Positions 7,928-17,133 of a stretch of 64,000 nucleotides of DNA are shown here, piece by piece (position 1 is the first letter of the stretch; each line of letters opens with the position of its first letter). The translations under genes were made by a program, and so were the position numbers. This stretch comes from Limnohabitans sp. 2KL-27 (lineage in GTDB: Bacteria; Pseudomonadota; Gammaproteobacteria; Burkholderiales; Burkholderiaceae_C). The stretch is taken from the NCBI RefSeq assembly GCF_001269345.1, contig NZ_CXOP01000001.1:1-64000 (forward strand), given 5' to 3'. Under the pieces are notes generated by a model. The model ran no database searches, had not been told where the DNA came from, and saw only the letters and a program-made list of their open reading frames with translations.

Positions 7928-8667
7928 GCCAGCGCCCCTGGCTCGCGGTCCACTGGCGCGGGTCGGGCGTTGCGCCGCTCACCCAACAGGCGTAGCCCTG
8001 CCACCAGCGCATTGAGCAGCAGCACCACCGCCAGCAAGACCATACCCAGCCCCAGCGCCAGCGGCAAATCGCCCTTGCTGGTTTCCAATGCAATGGCGGT
8101 GGTCATGACCCGCGTGAAGCCGTCGATGTTGCCGCCCACAATCATCACCGCGCCCACCTCCGAGATGGCGCGGCCAAAGGCGGTCACGCCAATGGTGAGC
8201 AAGGCCAGCCGTTCGTCCCAGGCCAGCAGCAAGCTGCGCAGCCAAGGCCCAGCGCCGAGCGAAGCCCACTGCTCGCCATGCTGGCGCTCCACGTCTTCGA
8301 CCACCTGGCGCGTGAGCGCTGCAACCACGGGCACCACCAAAATGAACTGGGCCAGCACCATGGCCTTGAAACTGAACATCCAGCCCAAAAAACCCAAAGG
8401 CCCGGTGCGAGACAGCAGCAGATACACCACCAAGCCCACCACCACAGAAGGCAGCGCCAGCAAAGTGTTCAAACCCACCAGCACGGCACCCCTGCCGCGA
8501 AAACGCGAGACGGCCAGCCAGGCGCCCAAGGCCACACCCACGCCATAGGCCAGCAAGCAAGCCGTGGCACTCACGGCCAAAGACCGAATGACGACCACCC
8601 AAAGCGCGTTATCGAAGGAAGTGATGAGATGCAGCGCCGCCTGGACGCTGTCGGAGAAGGTGTTCAT
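7924..8667 (-). CDS. tupB: Tungstate ABC transporter permease TupB
   Basis: A 247-residue inner membrane protein with about five or six transmembrane segments and the permease EAA-type loop near residue 170 (AWDERLALLTIGVTAFGRAISEVGAVMIVGGNI), which contacts the ATPase. The sequence belongs to the TupB group (VVVIRSLAVSATACLLAYGVGVALG). It is the first gene of tupBCA. A palindrome lies about 55 bp upstream, and a strong terminator of the preceding TRAP operon lies further up, so tup has its own promoter. Confidence 0.88.
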   Translation of the reverse strand: MNTFSDSVQAALHLITSFDNALWVVVIRSLAVSATACLLAYGVGVALGAWLAVSRFRGRGAVLVGLNTLLALPSVVVGLVVYLLLSRTGPLGFLGWMFSFKAMVLAQFILVVPVVAALTRQVVEDVERQHGEQWASLGAGPWLRSLLLAWDERLALLTIGVTAFGRAISEVGAVMIVGGNIDGFTRVMTTAIALETSKGDLPLALGLGMVLLAVVLLLNALVAGLRLLGERRNARPAPVDREPGALA

Positions 8668-8721
8668 ACAGCGCTCTGGATGCTACGTGACAAGCACCCG
8701 GCAAGTCATGAGGGGTGTCCA

Positions 8722-8741
8722 CTATGAATTACTTTGCATAG
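8722..8741. promoter_or_regulatory. Palindrome upstream of tupB, candidate metal-regulator operator
   Basis: CTATG and CATAG flank ten bases in the tupB promoter region, about 55-75 bp upstream of the start codon. The half-site CTATGCA on the tupB-coding strand also occurs upstream of aorA (complement of about 5158-5164). A ModE-like regulator is encoded about 3 kb away, and ModE-type operators are AT-rich inverted repeats. This is a candidate only; the site is not a close match to the Escherichia coli ModE box. Confidence 0.35.
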
Positions 8742-8783
8742 GCCGCATCAATTGACCCAACACAAGAGGAACAGCGATCGAAG

Positions 8784-8820
8784 CCCACAAAAAAGCCCGG
8801 CGAACCGGGCTTTTTGTGGG
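8784..8820 (-). terminator. Rho-independent terminator after dctM
   Basis: A long perfect stem has a CGAA loop: CCCACAAAAAAGCCCGG pairs with CCGGGCTTTTTGTGGG. On the minus strand it follows the dctM stop by 18 bp and carries a T-run in the distal arm. It separates the TRAP operon from tupBCA. Confidence 0.85.
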
Positions 8821-8837
8821 CGGCTTGTGCGCCAGCT

Positions 8838-10625
8838 TTACTTCTTTTCAGCCTTCATGTCGGCTTCCAAGGCTTTGGCAGGATCATCCTCCGGTGCATC
8901 CTCACCTTCAGGCTTGAGGTCATCGGCTTGGTCATCTTGCGTCTGACTTTCGCTCTCAAGCATCTGCTCCAAGGCGGCATCAGCATCCACTTTGACCCCC
9001 TCTTGCAGGCCACCGGTGACCAAGGAGGGGACCATGATGATGGCGGCCACCATGATCAACTGGAGCACGATGAACGCGATCGAGCCTTTGTAGATTTCGG
9101 TGGTGGTCACCGCCTTGATGTTCTCCCCCGTGACGCGGTCTTTGTAATCGTTCTTGGGTGCGACGCTGCGCAAGTAGAACAAAGCAAAACCGAAGGGTGG
9201 CGTCAAGAACGAGGTCTGAAGGTTCATCGCCACGATCACCCCGAACCAGATCATGGCCTGGTCGGGCGTCATGCCAGGCACCAGTCCGGGCAAGATTTTC
9301 TCAGCCACTGGGGCCAGGATCGGAATGACGATGAATGCGATCTCGAAGAAGTCAATGAAACATCCCAGGATGAAAATCAGGATGTTCACCACGATCAAGA
9401 AGCCAATCGCACCACCGGGCATGTCGACAAACAGGTGCTCTACCCAAATGTGACCGTCGGCCGCATTGAAGGTAAAGCTGAACACGGTGGAGCCGATCAG
9501 GATGAACAGGACGAACGAGGCCAGCTTGGCTGTGCTCTCCAAGGCCTGGTTCATCAAAGGCTTGTCCATGCGGCGCTTGCCCATGGCCAGAATCAAGGCA
9601 CCCAAAGCCCCCATCGCACCGCCTTCGGTGGGCGTGGCCACGCCGAGGAAGATGGTGCCCAGCACCAAAAAGATCAAAATCAGCGGGGGCATCAAGACAA
9701 ATGTGACCTGCTCGGCCAATTTGGACAACAAGCCCATGCCGGTGACGCGGTTGACGATGGCCAAAGCCAGTGCAACCAAAGAGGCTACGGTCATGGACAT
9801 GATGACCACTTCATCACCGGGCGCATCTTGTGAGCGGTCCAACCATGCCGTCATGATGCTGTTGTGTGCCGAGGCCCAGGCATAACCCACCACCACGCAC
9901 AAGATCATCAGGAACATCAGGGACACATGGCCCGATTTGCCATTGGCTTCGCGGTAGATGCGCGCCTCTGGCGGCAGAGCTGGCACCATGGCGGGCTTGA
10001 AAATCGCCACCACCACGATGAAAAGCACATACAAGCCCACCAGCAGCAAGCCGGGCAACAGCGCACCCGCATACATGTCACCGACCGAACGGCCCAACTG
10101 ATCGGCCAGCACAATCAAGACCAAGGAAGGAGGAATGGCCTGCGCCAAAGTGCCGGACGCGGTGATGGCGCCAGTGGCGATCACCCGGCTGTATCCGTAG
10201 CGCAGCATGATGGGCAAAGAGATCAGGCCCATGGAAATCACGGCAGCGGCCACCACACCCGTGGTCGCAGCCAGCAAGGCCCCCACCAAAATCACCGCGA
10301 TGGCCACGCCACCGCGCACCGGACCAAACACCTGGCCCACGGTCTCCAGCAGGTCCTCGGCCATGCCGGATTTTTGCAAGATGATGCCCATGAAGGTGAA
10401 AAACGGGATGGCCAGCAAAGTGTCGTTTTGCATGATGCCGAAAATGCGCAGCGGCAGGGCCTGGAACAAAGAGGGCGGAAACAGCCCGGCCTCCATGCCA
10501 ATGAAACCGAATCCCAGACCACAAGCGGCCAAGGCAAAAGCCACCGGAAAACCGGTGAGCAACAGCACCAAGAGGCCGCCAAACATGATGGGCACAAAGT
10601 TCTGTGCCAAAAAAGTCGCTTCCAT
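8838..10625 (-). CDS. dctM: TRAP transporter large permease (DctM family, long form)
   Basis: A 595-residue membrane protein of the DctM/ion-transporter superfamily. It has many hydrophobic segments and the family features LTGFPVAFAL, GALLAATTGVVAAAVISMG and the repeated GGAMGALGALILA. At 595 residues it belongs to the long subgroup seen in 2-oxo-acid/TakM-type systems rather than the usual 430. The last 45 residues form a highly acidic soluble tail rich in Asp/Glu and ending AEKK. The ATG at 10625 overlaps the dctQ stop (TGATG); an in-frame TTG one codon earlier is less likely. With DctQ and DctP it drives sodium- or proton-coupled uptake of an organic acid. Confidence 0.88.
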   Translation of the reverse strand: MEATFLAQNFVPIMFGGLLVLLLTGFPVAFALAACGLGFGFIGMEAGLFPPSLFQALPLRIFGIMQNDTLLAIPFFTFMGIILQKSGMAEDLLETVGQVFGPVRGGVAIAVILVGALLAATTGVVAAAVISMGLISLPIMLRYGYSRVIATGAITASGTLAQAIPPSLVLIVLADQLGRSVGDMYAGALLPGLLLVGLYVLFIVVVAIFKPAMVPALPPEARIYREANGKSGHVSLMFLMILCVVVGYAWASAHNSIMTAWLDRSQDAPGDEVVIMSMTVASLVALALAIVNRVTGMGLLSKLAEQVTFVLMPPLILIFLVLGTIFLGVATPTEGGAMGALGALILAMGKRRMDKPLMNQALESTAKLASFVLFILIGSTVFSFTFNAADGHIWVEHLFVDMPGGAIGFLIVVNILIFILGCFIDFFEIAFIVIPILAPVAEKILPGLVPGMTPDQAMIWFGVIVAMNLQTSFLTPPFGFALFYLRSVAPKNDYKDRVTGENIKAVTTTEIYKGSIAFIVLQLIMVAAIIMVPSLVTGGLQEGVKVDADAALEQMLESESQTQDDQADDLKPEGEDAPEDDPAKALEADMKAEKK

Positions 10626-11227
10626 CAACGTGCTCCCTGCGCTTGCTGTTGCGCAATTTTTTCAAGTTCCAAAAGTTCCTTTTGCTCATCCGACATGGTC
10701 TCTTCAGACGACAAAACGTCTTCGCCCTGCCCCAACAAAAAGTCCAATCGCTTGATCAATTCAGACACGCCTTGCAGCATGAGCAAGGCAAAACCGGCAG
10801 GCACCAGCGCATACACAGGCCAGCGGATCAAGCCACCAGCGTTGGATGACATTTCACCCGTGTTGTAAGCCTGCATGAACAAGGGCCAAGACAGGTAAAT
10901 GCAAATGGCGCAAAAAGGGAACAAGGCCAGCAAGATGCCGCCCACGTCAATCCAGTTGCGCGTGCGCGGGGTCAGCATGGACGAGATGAAATCAATGCGC
11001 ACATGCGAGTTTTTGAGCAGGCCGTAACCGGCACCCAACAAAAACACCGCCGCAAACAGGTACCACTGGATCTCCAGCAGCGCGTTCGAACTCGAATCAA
11101 ACGCCTTTCGCACAATGGCGTTGCCCGCACTGATCAAGGTCGTGGCCAAAATCAACCAAGTGGTGAAAAGCCCCACGCTTTGATTCAAACGGTCAATGCC
11201 CCGCGAAATCAACAAGAAAAAAGACAT
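10625..11227 (-). CDS. dctQ: TRAP transporter small permease (DctQ family)
   Basis: A 200-residue membrane protein with four predicted transmembrane helices, including FTTWLILATTLISAGNAIVRK and WYLFAAVFLLGAGYGL, and the family segment NSHVRIDFI. The chosen start at MSFFLLISRGIDRL is preceded by GGAGG; a longer frame to 11293 lacks an equivalent site. The C-terminus is a charged, Glu-rich cytoplasmic tail. It is cotranscribed with dctM, overlapping it by one base, and follows the ModE-like regulator gene. Confidence 0.87.
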   Translation of the reverse strand: MSFFLLISRGIDRLNQSVGLFTTWLILATTLISAGNAIVRKAFDSSSNALLEIQWYLFAAVFLLGAGYGLLKNSHVRIDFISSMLTPRTRNWIDVGGILLALFPFCAICIYLSWPLFMQAYNTGEMSSNAGGLIRWPVYALVPAGFALLMLQGVSELIKRLDFLLGQGEDVLSSEETMSDEQKELLELEKIAQQQAQGAR

Positions 11228-11356
11228 GTCGTCCTCCACAAAATCTGGCGCGATTGTAAGTCTGTGTGAAGCTGCAATCCTGCATTCACTCAAAATGCTC
11301 GGCTTGATATTTTTGACAGCTGCCTTGAACGCATTTCAAGGCCCAAAAATCAGGGG

Positions 11357-12478
11357 TTAACCCTTGCTCATCCGTTCAGATCTGAATCGCCACCAAGGCA
11401 GCATGCTGCGCAAGGACTGGACCTGCCCCGCATCCTGGTTGGTGGTGTACCCCGACATCGCTTGCAAACGAGCCAACCAAGCCGGATCGCTCAGCAAGGC
11501 GCGCAATTGCCGCACAGGTTCGGTGTCCAGGGCCGACGCCAGACACACCAACCAATAACGCTCCGGGTACAAAGGCAAAAAATCGAGCCCATGCACCTGC
11601 GCCGCACTGGCGATGCCCAAGCCCGCGTCGGCCTGTCCAGCAGCAATGCAAGCGGCCACAGCGGTGTGCGAGTTTTCTTCTTGTTCATAACCCATCAGGT
11701 CGGATGCCTGCAAGCCCAAAACCTGCAAGCACTGGTCCAACAGCAATCGCGTACCGGTGCCGGGGCTGCGGTTGACATAGCGGACCCTTGCATGGACCAC
11801 ATCCCCCAGGCCATTCAAGCGCAGAGGATTGCCTGGAGCCACCATCAAGCCTTGAGAACGCGTGGCAAAACCAATCAGCTTGTGCTGCCCGGGCTTGAGC
11901 AAAGGCTTGTAGGTGCGGGCCACCAGGGACTGCGCATCGGGCTGCCACGGCGCATGAAAGCCCGCCACATGGCATCGCCCCTCGTTCAGGGCCCGGATGG
12001 CATCAACGCTGCCGCAAAAGCGCAGGTCCAGATGCAAGGACTGGGCCGCAGCTTCTTCGCGCAGCATGACCAGCGCATCATCATGGCTGGCGTAAATGGG
12101 CAAGGCCTGGTGTGCAGGGTCAAAAGCCACCGCAAACGTTTTTTCCAGCTCGGCCTGCAAGGCATTGATTTGGGGGGCCAAGCGCGCTTGCGCCTGGCGC
12201 TCGGCCCACAACAACTTGTCCGCAAAACCCGTCAGTCGGGCGGCCTGACCTTTCTCCCAGACGATGATTGGCTGACCCAAGGATTGTTCCCAGCGCTTGA
12301 GCTCACCCCAAACATGGCGGTAAGACAAATCGAGAAGCTTGGCCGCGCCACCGATCGAGCCGGCTTGCCGCACCGCTTGCAGCAAATCCATGAGGGGGTT
12401 GCGCAAAGGACTTTGGCGGTTGCGCGTTCCCTCCATATTCGGAGGGACCCATTGATAGGAAAGATCGATGTGCTTCAT
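11357..12478 (-). CDS. ModE-like HTH regulator with periplasmic-binding-protein-like domain
   Basis: A 373-residue protein. Residues about 25-90 form a ModE/LysR-type winged helix (NPLMDLLQAVRQAGSIGGAAKLLDLSYRHVWGELKRWEQ). The rest, from about residue 105, resembles the cytoplasmic substrate-binding-like domain of molybdate/tungstate-type regulators (VRYVNRSPGTGTRLLLDQCL, ENSHTAVAACIAAGQADAGLGI). Proteins of this build are known as metal-oxyanion or pterin-linked regulators. It sits between dctP and dctQ but is only about 2.7 kb from tupB, so it may sense tungstate and control tup, aor or the TRAP genes. The ligand cannot be told from sequence. Confidence 0.8.
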   Translation of the reverse strand: MKHIDLSYQWVPPNMEGTRNRQSPLRNPLMDLLQAVRQAGSIGGAAKLLDLSYRHVWGELKRWEQSLGQPIIVWEKGQAARLTGFADKLLWAERQAQARLAPQINALQAELEKTFAVAFDPAHQALPIYASHDDALVMLREEAAAQSLHLDLRFCGSVDAIRALNEGRCHVAGFHAPWQPDAQSLVARTYKPLLKPGQHKLIGFATRSQGLMVAPGNPLRLNGLGDVVHARVRYVNRSPGTGTRLLLDQCLQVLGLQASDLMGYEQEENSHTAVAACIAAGQADAGLGIASAAQVHGLDFLPLYPERYWLVCLASALDTEPVRQLRALLSDPAWLARLQAMSGYTTNQDAGQVQSLRSMLPWWRFRSERMSKG

Positions 12479-12523
12479 GGGTTGAAGTTTGCCTGATGCG
12501 GGTGTTCTGACCTGGCGTTAGCC

Positions 12524-12551
12524 AAAACAAAAGGCCCCGAAGGGCCTTTTG
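12524..12551 (-). terminator. Terminator after dctP
   Basis: CAAAAGGCCC and GGGCCTTTTG form a ten-base-pair stem with a four-base loop, followed on the minus strand by TTTTGG. It lies about 25 bp beyond the dctP stop codon and separates dctP from the regulator gene, so the binding protein may be made in excess over the membrane subunits. Confidence 0.75.
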
Positions 12552-12574
12552 TGGTGCATGCAAGCGGGGCTGAA

Positions 12575-13654
12575 TTACAGCTTGGCCGATTGCATGTAGC
12601 TGTCGAAGCGCGCTTCGGTGAAACGGAACCACTGGTTGGCTTCCTTGCGGAAGGCCGAGTAGTCGGCGTAGATCTTTTTCCAGCCTGGGTTCTTGGCACC
12701 GATTTCGTCGTACAACGCCATGGACTCTTTGAAGGCCGCATCCATCATGTCCTTGGGGAATGGGAAGAGCTTGGCACCACCAGCCACCAAGTTCTTGAGG
12801 GCGGCTGCGTTGCGTGCGTCGTAACGGGCTTGCATGTCGGTGGCTGCAAAACTGGATGCCGCCTCGATGATGGCCTTGTACTCGCTCGACAAGCTTTCGT
12901 AAGCTTTTTTGTTGATGTGCAGGTCCAACTGAGGACCGCCTTCCCACCAACCTGGGTACGCGTAGTTTTTGGCCACTTTGTGGAAGCCCAACTTGAAGTC
13001 GTCGTAGGGACCCACCCACTCGGCGGCATCGATCGTGCCTTTTTCCAGGGCTTGGTAAATCTCGCCACCAGGAATGTTCTGGGGCACGCCACCGATGCGC
13101 TCAACCACTTTGCCCGCAAAGCCGCCCACACGGAATTTGGTGCCCTTGAAGTCTTTCAACGATTTGATGGGTTTACGGAACCAGCCACCCATTTGGGCAC
13201 CTGTGTTGCCCATCACGAAGTTGACGATGTTGTAGTTGTTGTAGTGCTCGCGCATCAATTTCATGCCGTTGCCGTGCAGCATCCAAGCCGTCATCTGGCG
13301 GCTGTTCAGACCGAAAGGAATGGCGCAACCCAGGGCAAAGACTTCGTCCTTGCCAAAGTAGTAGTAAGGCGCGGTGTTGGACATTTCCACGGTGCCGTCT
13401 TTGGTGGCATCGATGGTGCCGAAAGCGGGCACCAATTCACCGGCCGCGTGGGTGGTGATCTCAAACTTGCCACCGGTCATCTCTTTGACCTTGGCCGCGA
13501 ACACGTCGTTCACGCCAAACAGTGTGTCCAGCGCCTTGGGGAAGCTGGATGTCAGACGCCAGCGCAAGGCGGCTTGAGCGTGAACGGCAGGTGCAGCACC
13601 TGCGGCCAAAACACCGGCGATGCCGGCGTTTTTAATGATGGAACGACGATCCAT
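12575..13654 (-). CDS. dctP: TRAP transporter solute-binding protein (DctP family)
   Basis: A 359-residue periplasmic binding protein. The start MDRRSIIKNAG has AAGGAG 8 bp upstream; the paired Arg and the Ala-rich stretch to VHAQA look like a Tat or Sec signal. The mature part has DctP family segments, LRWRLTSSFPKALDTLFG, GKFEITTHAAGELVP and KFRVGGFAGKVVERIGGVPQ, in which the Arg usually binds the ligand carboxylate. The sequence resembles the 2-oxo-acid (TakP) type, in line with the long DctM, but the ligand is unproven. It is transcribed ahead of the ModE-like regulator, dctQ and dctM. Confidence 0.87.
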   Translation of the reverse strand: MDRRSIIKNAGIAGVLAAGAAPAVHAQAALRWRLTSSFPKALDTLFGVNDVFAAKVKEMTGGKFEITTHAAGELVPAFGTIDATKDGTVEMSNTAPYYYFGKDEVFALGCAIPFGLNSRQMTAWMLHGNGMKLMREHYNNYNIVNFVMGNTGAQMGGWFRKPIKSLKDFKGTKFRVGGFAGKVVERIGGVPQNIPGGEIYQALEKGTIDAAEWVGPYDDFKLGFHKVAKNYAYPGWWEGGPQLDLHINKKAYESLSSEYKAIIEAASSFAATDMQARYDARNAAALKNLVAGGAKLFPFPKDMMDAAFKESMALYDEIGAKNPGWKKIYADYSAFRKEANQWFRFTEARFDSYMQSAKL

Positions 13655-13717
13655 AGGGAAACTCCTTGTGAAATGACTGAAACCCGTTGTCAGGGTCGCT
13701 TGACCTAGCAGGCCGTA

Positions 13718-13723
13718 TTGTAG
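13718..13723 (-). promoter_or_regulatory. Candidate -10 element of dctP
   Basis: TACAAT on the minus strand, in the context CTACAATACGG, lies about 65 bp before the dctP start. No convincing -35 is visible. A TA-rich tract further upstream (about 13764-13790) could be an activator or UP element. Confidence 0.4.
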
Positions 13724-13839
13724 AAAGCGAACCCGCCCCAATCCGTGGGGGTTTACCCTTTTCTAAATCATTAAATTTAAAGGGCTTTAGCAATACCGGC
13801 AATAACGAGAAGGCCATCCAGAAACCCACTGGAAACCGT

Positions 13840-15687
13840 TCAGTGATCCCAACGTTGTCGAATGGAAGCCTCGATGCCTGCGGCATCCAAGCCTTGCAAA
13901 GCCAACAGCTTGGCCGGATCGCCATGCTCGATGAATTCATCGGGCAAGCCCAGGTGCAACACCGAGCGCTGCAGGTTCAGCTGCTGCAAGGCCTCGCCCA
14001 CCGCGCTGCCTGCGCCGCCCATGATGCAGCCCTCTTCCACCGTCACCAAGCGCTCGTGACTTTGGGCGATTTGGGCCAGCAACGCCACATCCAGCGGTTT
14101 GACCCAGCGCATGTTGACCACGGTGGCATTGAGCGCTTCAGCAGCCTGCAAGGCCGGGGCCAGCAAGGTGCCAAAAACCAAAATGGCCACTTTTTCGCCT
14201 TGGCGGCGCACTTCGCCTTTGCCAAAGGGCAAGGTGTCCAGATCGCGTCCGGGCTCGGTGCCCACGCCAGCGCCCCGCGGGTAGCGCACGGCCACCGGGT
14301 GGTTTTGCGCGTAAGCGGTGCTCAGCAGCTGACGGCATTCGCGCTCGTCGGCCGGGCAGGCCAGGCTCATGTTGGGGATGCATCGGATGTAGGCGATGTC
14401 GTAGGCCCCCGCGTGGGTGGCCCCGTCCGCCCCCACCAGGCCCGCGCGGTCCAGTGCGAACACCACCGGCAGATTTTGCAGCGCCACGTCGTGGATCAGC
14501 TGGTCGTAGCCGCGCTGCAAAAAGGTGGAGTAAATGGCCACCACCGGCTTGAGGCCTTCGCAGGCCATACCGGCGGCAAAGGTCACGGCGTGCTGCTCGG
14601 CAATGCCCACGTCGTAATAGCGCTTGGGAAAGCGCTGGTGGAAAGCCACCATGCCCGAGCCCTCGCGCATGGCGGGCGTGATGCCGACCAGGCGCATGTC
14701 TTTCTCGGCCATGTCGCACAGCCACTGGCCAAACACTTGGGTGAAGGTGGTTTTGGCGGGTGTGACCGCCGGCACCAGGCCCACATTCGGGTCGAACTTG
14801 CCGGGGCCGTGGTAAGCCACCGGATCGGCTTCGGCCTTTTCATAGCCCTGGCCTTTTTTGGTAACCACATGCAAAAACTGCGGGCCATCCAAGTGCTTGA
14901 TGTTCTCCAGGGTCGGGATCAGCGAGTCCAGGTCATGCCCGTCAATCGGGCCAATGTAGTTGAAGCCAAATTTCTCGAACAGCGTGGCGGGCACCACCAT
15001 GCCTTTGGCGTGTTCCTCGAGACGCTTGGCCAGCTCAAACAAGGGGGGCGCATTTTTGAGCACATTTTTGGCCCCGGCCTTGGCGGCCGAATAAAACCGC
15101 CCGCTCATCAGTTGGGCCAGGTAGCGATTGAGGGCCCCCACGGGCGGGCTGATCGACATGTCGTTGTCGTTCAGGATCACCAAGAGCTTGCACTCTTCGA
15201 CGCCCGCGTTGTTCAGCGCCTCAAAGGCCATGCCGGCGGTCATGGCGCCGTCGCCAATCACGGCAATTGAATGGCGCGATTCACCTTTTTGGCGCGCGGC
15301 CACGGCCATGCCCAAGGCGGCCGAAATGCTGGTCGACGAGTGCGCCGTGCCAAAAGTGTCGTACTCGCTCTCGTCGCGGCGCGGAAAGCCCGACAAACCA
15401 CCAAACTGGCGCAGCGTGGGCATGCGCTCGCGACGGCCTGTGAGGATTTTGTGCGGGTAGGTCTGGTGCCCAACATCCCAGACGATGCGGTCCTCTGGGG
15501 TGTTGAAGACGTAATGCAAAGCCACCGTCAACTCGACAGTCCCCAAGTTGGAGCTCAGGTGCCCACCGGTTTTCGACACGTTGTCCAGCACGCAGTGGCG
15601 CAACTCGTCAGCCAATTGAGGCAAGTCGGTGCGCTGCAGGCGGCGCAGATCGGCGGGCTGGTTGATGGTCTTGAGCAAATCGGTCAT
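13840..15687 (-). CDS. dxs: 1-deoxy-D-xylulose-5-phosphate synthase
   Basis: A 615-residue, full-length DXS. It condenses pyruvate and glyceraldehyde 3-phosphate to 1-deoxyxylulose 5-phosphate, the first step of the MEP isoprenoid pathway and also a thiamine/pyridoxine precursor. The thiamine diphosphate motif is [18 protein letters not shown] with NDNDMSIS; the transketolase active-site His lies in [10 protein letters not shown], and the pyrimidine domain has [15 protein letters not shown]. It starts one base after the ispA stop in the cluster xseB-ispA-dxs, an arrangement widely conserved in Proteobacteria. Confidence 0.97.
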   Translation of the reverse strand: MTDLLKTINQPADLRRLQRTDLPQLADELRHCVLDNVSKTGGHLSSNLGTVELTVALHYVFNTPEDRIVWDVGHQTYPHKILTGRRERMPTLRQFGGLSGFPRRDESEYDTFGTAHSSTSISAALGMAVAARQKGESRHSIAVIGDGAMTAGMAFEALNNAGVEECKLLVILNDNDMSISPPVGALNRYLAQLMSGRFYSAAKAGAKNVLKNAPPLFELAKRLEEHAKGMVVPATLFEKFGFNYIGPIDGHDLDSLIPTLENIKHLDGPQFLHVVTKKGQGYEKAEADPVAYHGPGKFDPNVGLVPAVTPAKTTFTQVFGQWLCDMAEKDMRLVGITPAMREGSGMVAFHQRFPKRYYDVGIAEQHAVTFAAGMACEGLKPVVAIYSTFLQRGYDQLIHDVALQNLPVVFALDRAGLVGADGATHAGAYDIAYIRCIPNMSLACPADERECRQLLSTAYAQNHPVAVRYPRGAGVGTEPGRDLDTLPFGKGEVRRQGEKVAILVFGTLLAPALQAAEALNATVVNMRWVKPLDVALLAQIAQSHERLVTVEEGCIMGGAGSAVGEALQQLNLQRSVLHLGLPDEFIEHGDPAKLLALQGLDAAGIEASIRQRWDH

Positions 15688-15688
15688 G

Positions 15689-16594
15689 TCAGTTGTTTCT
15701 TTCTACCACCATGGCGGTCAGCGCACGCAAGGGGGCCAAACGGGCTTCGGGCAAACCGGTATCGGCCAGTGCCTGCATGGCCTGAGCCGCCAAGCTGTCG
15801 GCATAGGCCTTGGCCGCATCCAGCCCCATCAGGGCGACATAGGTGGGTTTGTCAGCGGCTTCATCCTTGCCCGCAGTCTTGCCCAGAGTGGCCGAATCGG
15901 CCGTCACGTCCAGGACATCGTCGACCACCTGAAAGGCCAGGCCCAGGGCCTCGCCGAAACGCTTCAAAGCCGATGGAACCGGTTCGAGCACGCCCGGCAC
16001 ACAGGCCGCGCCCATCTGCACGCTGCACAGCAGCAGTGCCCCAGTTTTGAGGCGGTGCATCTGGCGCAGCTGGTCTTCGCTCAGGCGCTGGCCCACGCTG
16101 GCCAGGTCTATCGCCTGCCCCCCGGCCATGCCCTGGTAACCCGAGGCCCGCGCCAACAAACCCACGCAGGCGGCTTGCACGGCAGTGCTGACGCTGGCGT
16201 CCTGGGGGGTCAAAAACTCAAAGGCCAGGGTCTGCAAGGCGTCCCCCGCCAGCAGGGCCTGGGCCTCGCCAAACTGCACATGCACCGTGGGTTTGCCGCG
16301 CCGCAGCACATCGTTGTCCATGCAGGGCATGTCATCGTGTACCAAAGAATAAGCATGGATCAACTCGATGGCGCAGGCGGCCCGGAGCGCTGCCGCGCTG
16401 CGGGCCTCATCGCCCACGGCCTCGGCGGTGGCCAGCACCAGCAAGGGGCGCAGGCGTTTGCCGCCGTCGAGCACGGCGTAGCGCATGGCTTGGCCCAATT
16501 GGGCGGGCGAATCGGCGGCGATGCCTTGCGACAGCGCCTGCTCAACCCGGTCCAGATGCGGCTGCATCCAGGCTTTGAGGTCAAAAACACTCAT
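15689..16594 (-). CDS. ispA: Farnesyl/geranyl diphosphate synthase
   Basis: A 301-residue trans-prenyl diphosphate synthase with both aspartate-rich motifs: DDMPCMDND near residue 90 and DDVLD near residue 225. These bind the Mg-diphosphate of the allylic substrate and of IPP. It makes C15 (or C10) diphosphate for quinones and undecaprenyl phosphate. The start is [10 protein letters not shown], which overlaps the xseB stop by 4 bp (ATGA); a longer frame has no support. Confidence 0.95.
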   Translation of the reverse strand: MSVFDLKAWMQPHLDRVEQALSQGIAADSPAQLGQAMRYAVLDGGKRLRPLLVLATAEAVGDEARSAAALRAACAIELIHAYSLVHDDMPCMDNDVLRRGKPTVHVQFGEAQALLAGDALQTLAFEFLTPQDASVSTAVQAACVGLLARASGYQGMAGGQAIDLASVGQRLSEDQLRQMHRLKTGALLLCSVQMGAACVPGVLEPVPSALKRFGEALGLAFQVVDDVLDVTADSATLGKTAGKDEAADKPTYVALMGLDAAKAYADSLAAQAMQALADTGLPEARLAPLRALTAMVVERNN

Positions 16595-16845
16595 GCACCG
16601 CTCCAGGGTTTGAGTTGCCCGCCGTCCAGGACCTGAATCTGGTCTTCCACCGCCTTGAGCTTGTCGCGGCAAAACGCCAGCAAAGCTGCGCCGCGCTGGT
16701 AGCCCGTCAAGAGCTGGTCCAAAGGCATTTGGCCCGACTCGAGCTGACCGACCAAGGACTCCAGCTCCGCCAGCGCCGCTTCGTACGTGGCAGGCAGGGG
16801 TGCTGCCGGGGCGTCAGCGGGGTCGGTGGGGGCGGCCTTGGGCAT
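16591..16845 (-). CDS. xseB: Exodeoxyribonuclease VII small subunit
   Basis: An 84-residue protein with the XseB core [44 protein letters not shown]. XseB binds XseA to form the single-strand exonuclease VII. The start [11 protein letters not shown] is chosen over an upstream reading frame because that extension is not family-like. An Ala/Pro-rich N-terminal tail of about 20 residues is longer than in the Escherichia coli protein. It is the first gene of xseB-ispA-dxs, and ispA starts within its stop codon. Confidence 0.92.
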   Translation of the reverse strand: MPKAAPTDPADAPAAPLPATYEAALAELESLVGQLESGQMPLDQLLTGYQRGAALLAFCRDKLKAVEDQIQVLDGGQLKPWSGA

Positions 16846-17020
16846 GGGGTGTTCCGGAAGAAAAAACCCGATTTTAGGCCTTAAGCCTCGAAGGGGCTGA
16901 CAGTTGCCCCTGTCAAGTCCACAAGACGGATATGGGCGAGGCTCAGCCATGCCTTCAAGCGCAGACCTTGATTTTTTCAAGGCTTGAGCCGTTGTGCACA
17001 GCAAGGACCAGCCCCCGGGG

Positions 17021-17062
17021 TAGAATCCGCGTTCATCGGCAGGGTTTCCCTGTCATTTTTTT
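17021..17062 (+). promoter_or_regulatory. Promoter-like -10 and hairpin with T-run in the leader of the Rieske gene
   Basis: TAGAAT at 17021-17026 is a typical -10 of this group, but no good -35 is visible. About 14 bp downstream, CAGGGTTTCCCTG folds into a 5-bp stem followed by a run of seven T, about 70 bp before the Rieske start codon. It resembles a weak terminator or attenuator. The rest of the 16846-17133 gap holds no gene I can support. Confidence 0.35.
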
Positions 17063-17133
17063 GCGCGGTTTTCCCTGAATACAGCGCTTTGTTCCTGCCC
17101 CTTCATAGGGGGAGTCTCTAGGTCAGGTCACCC

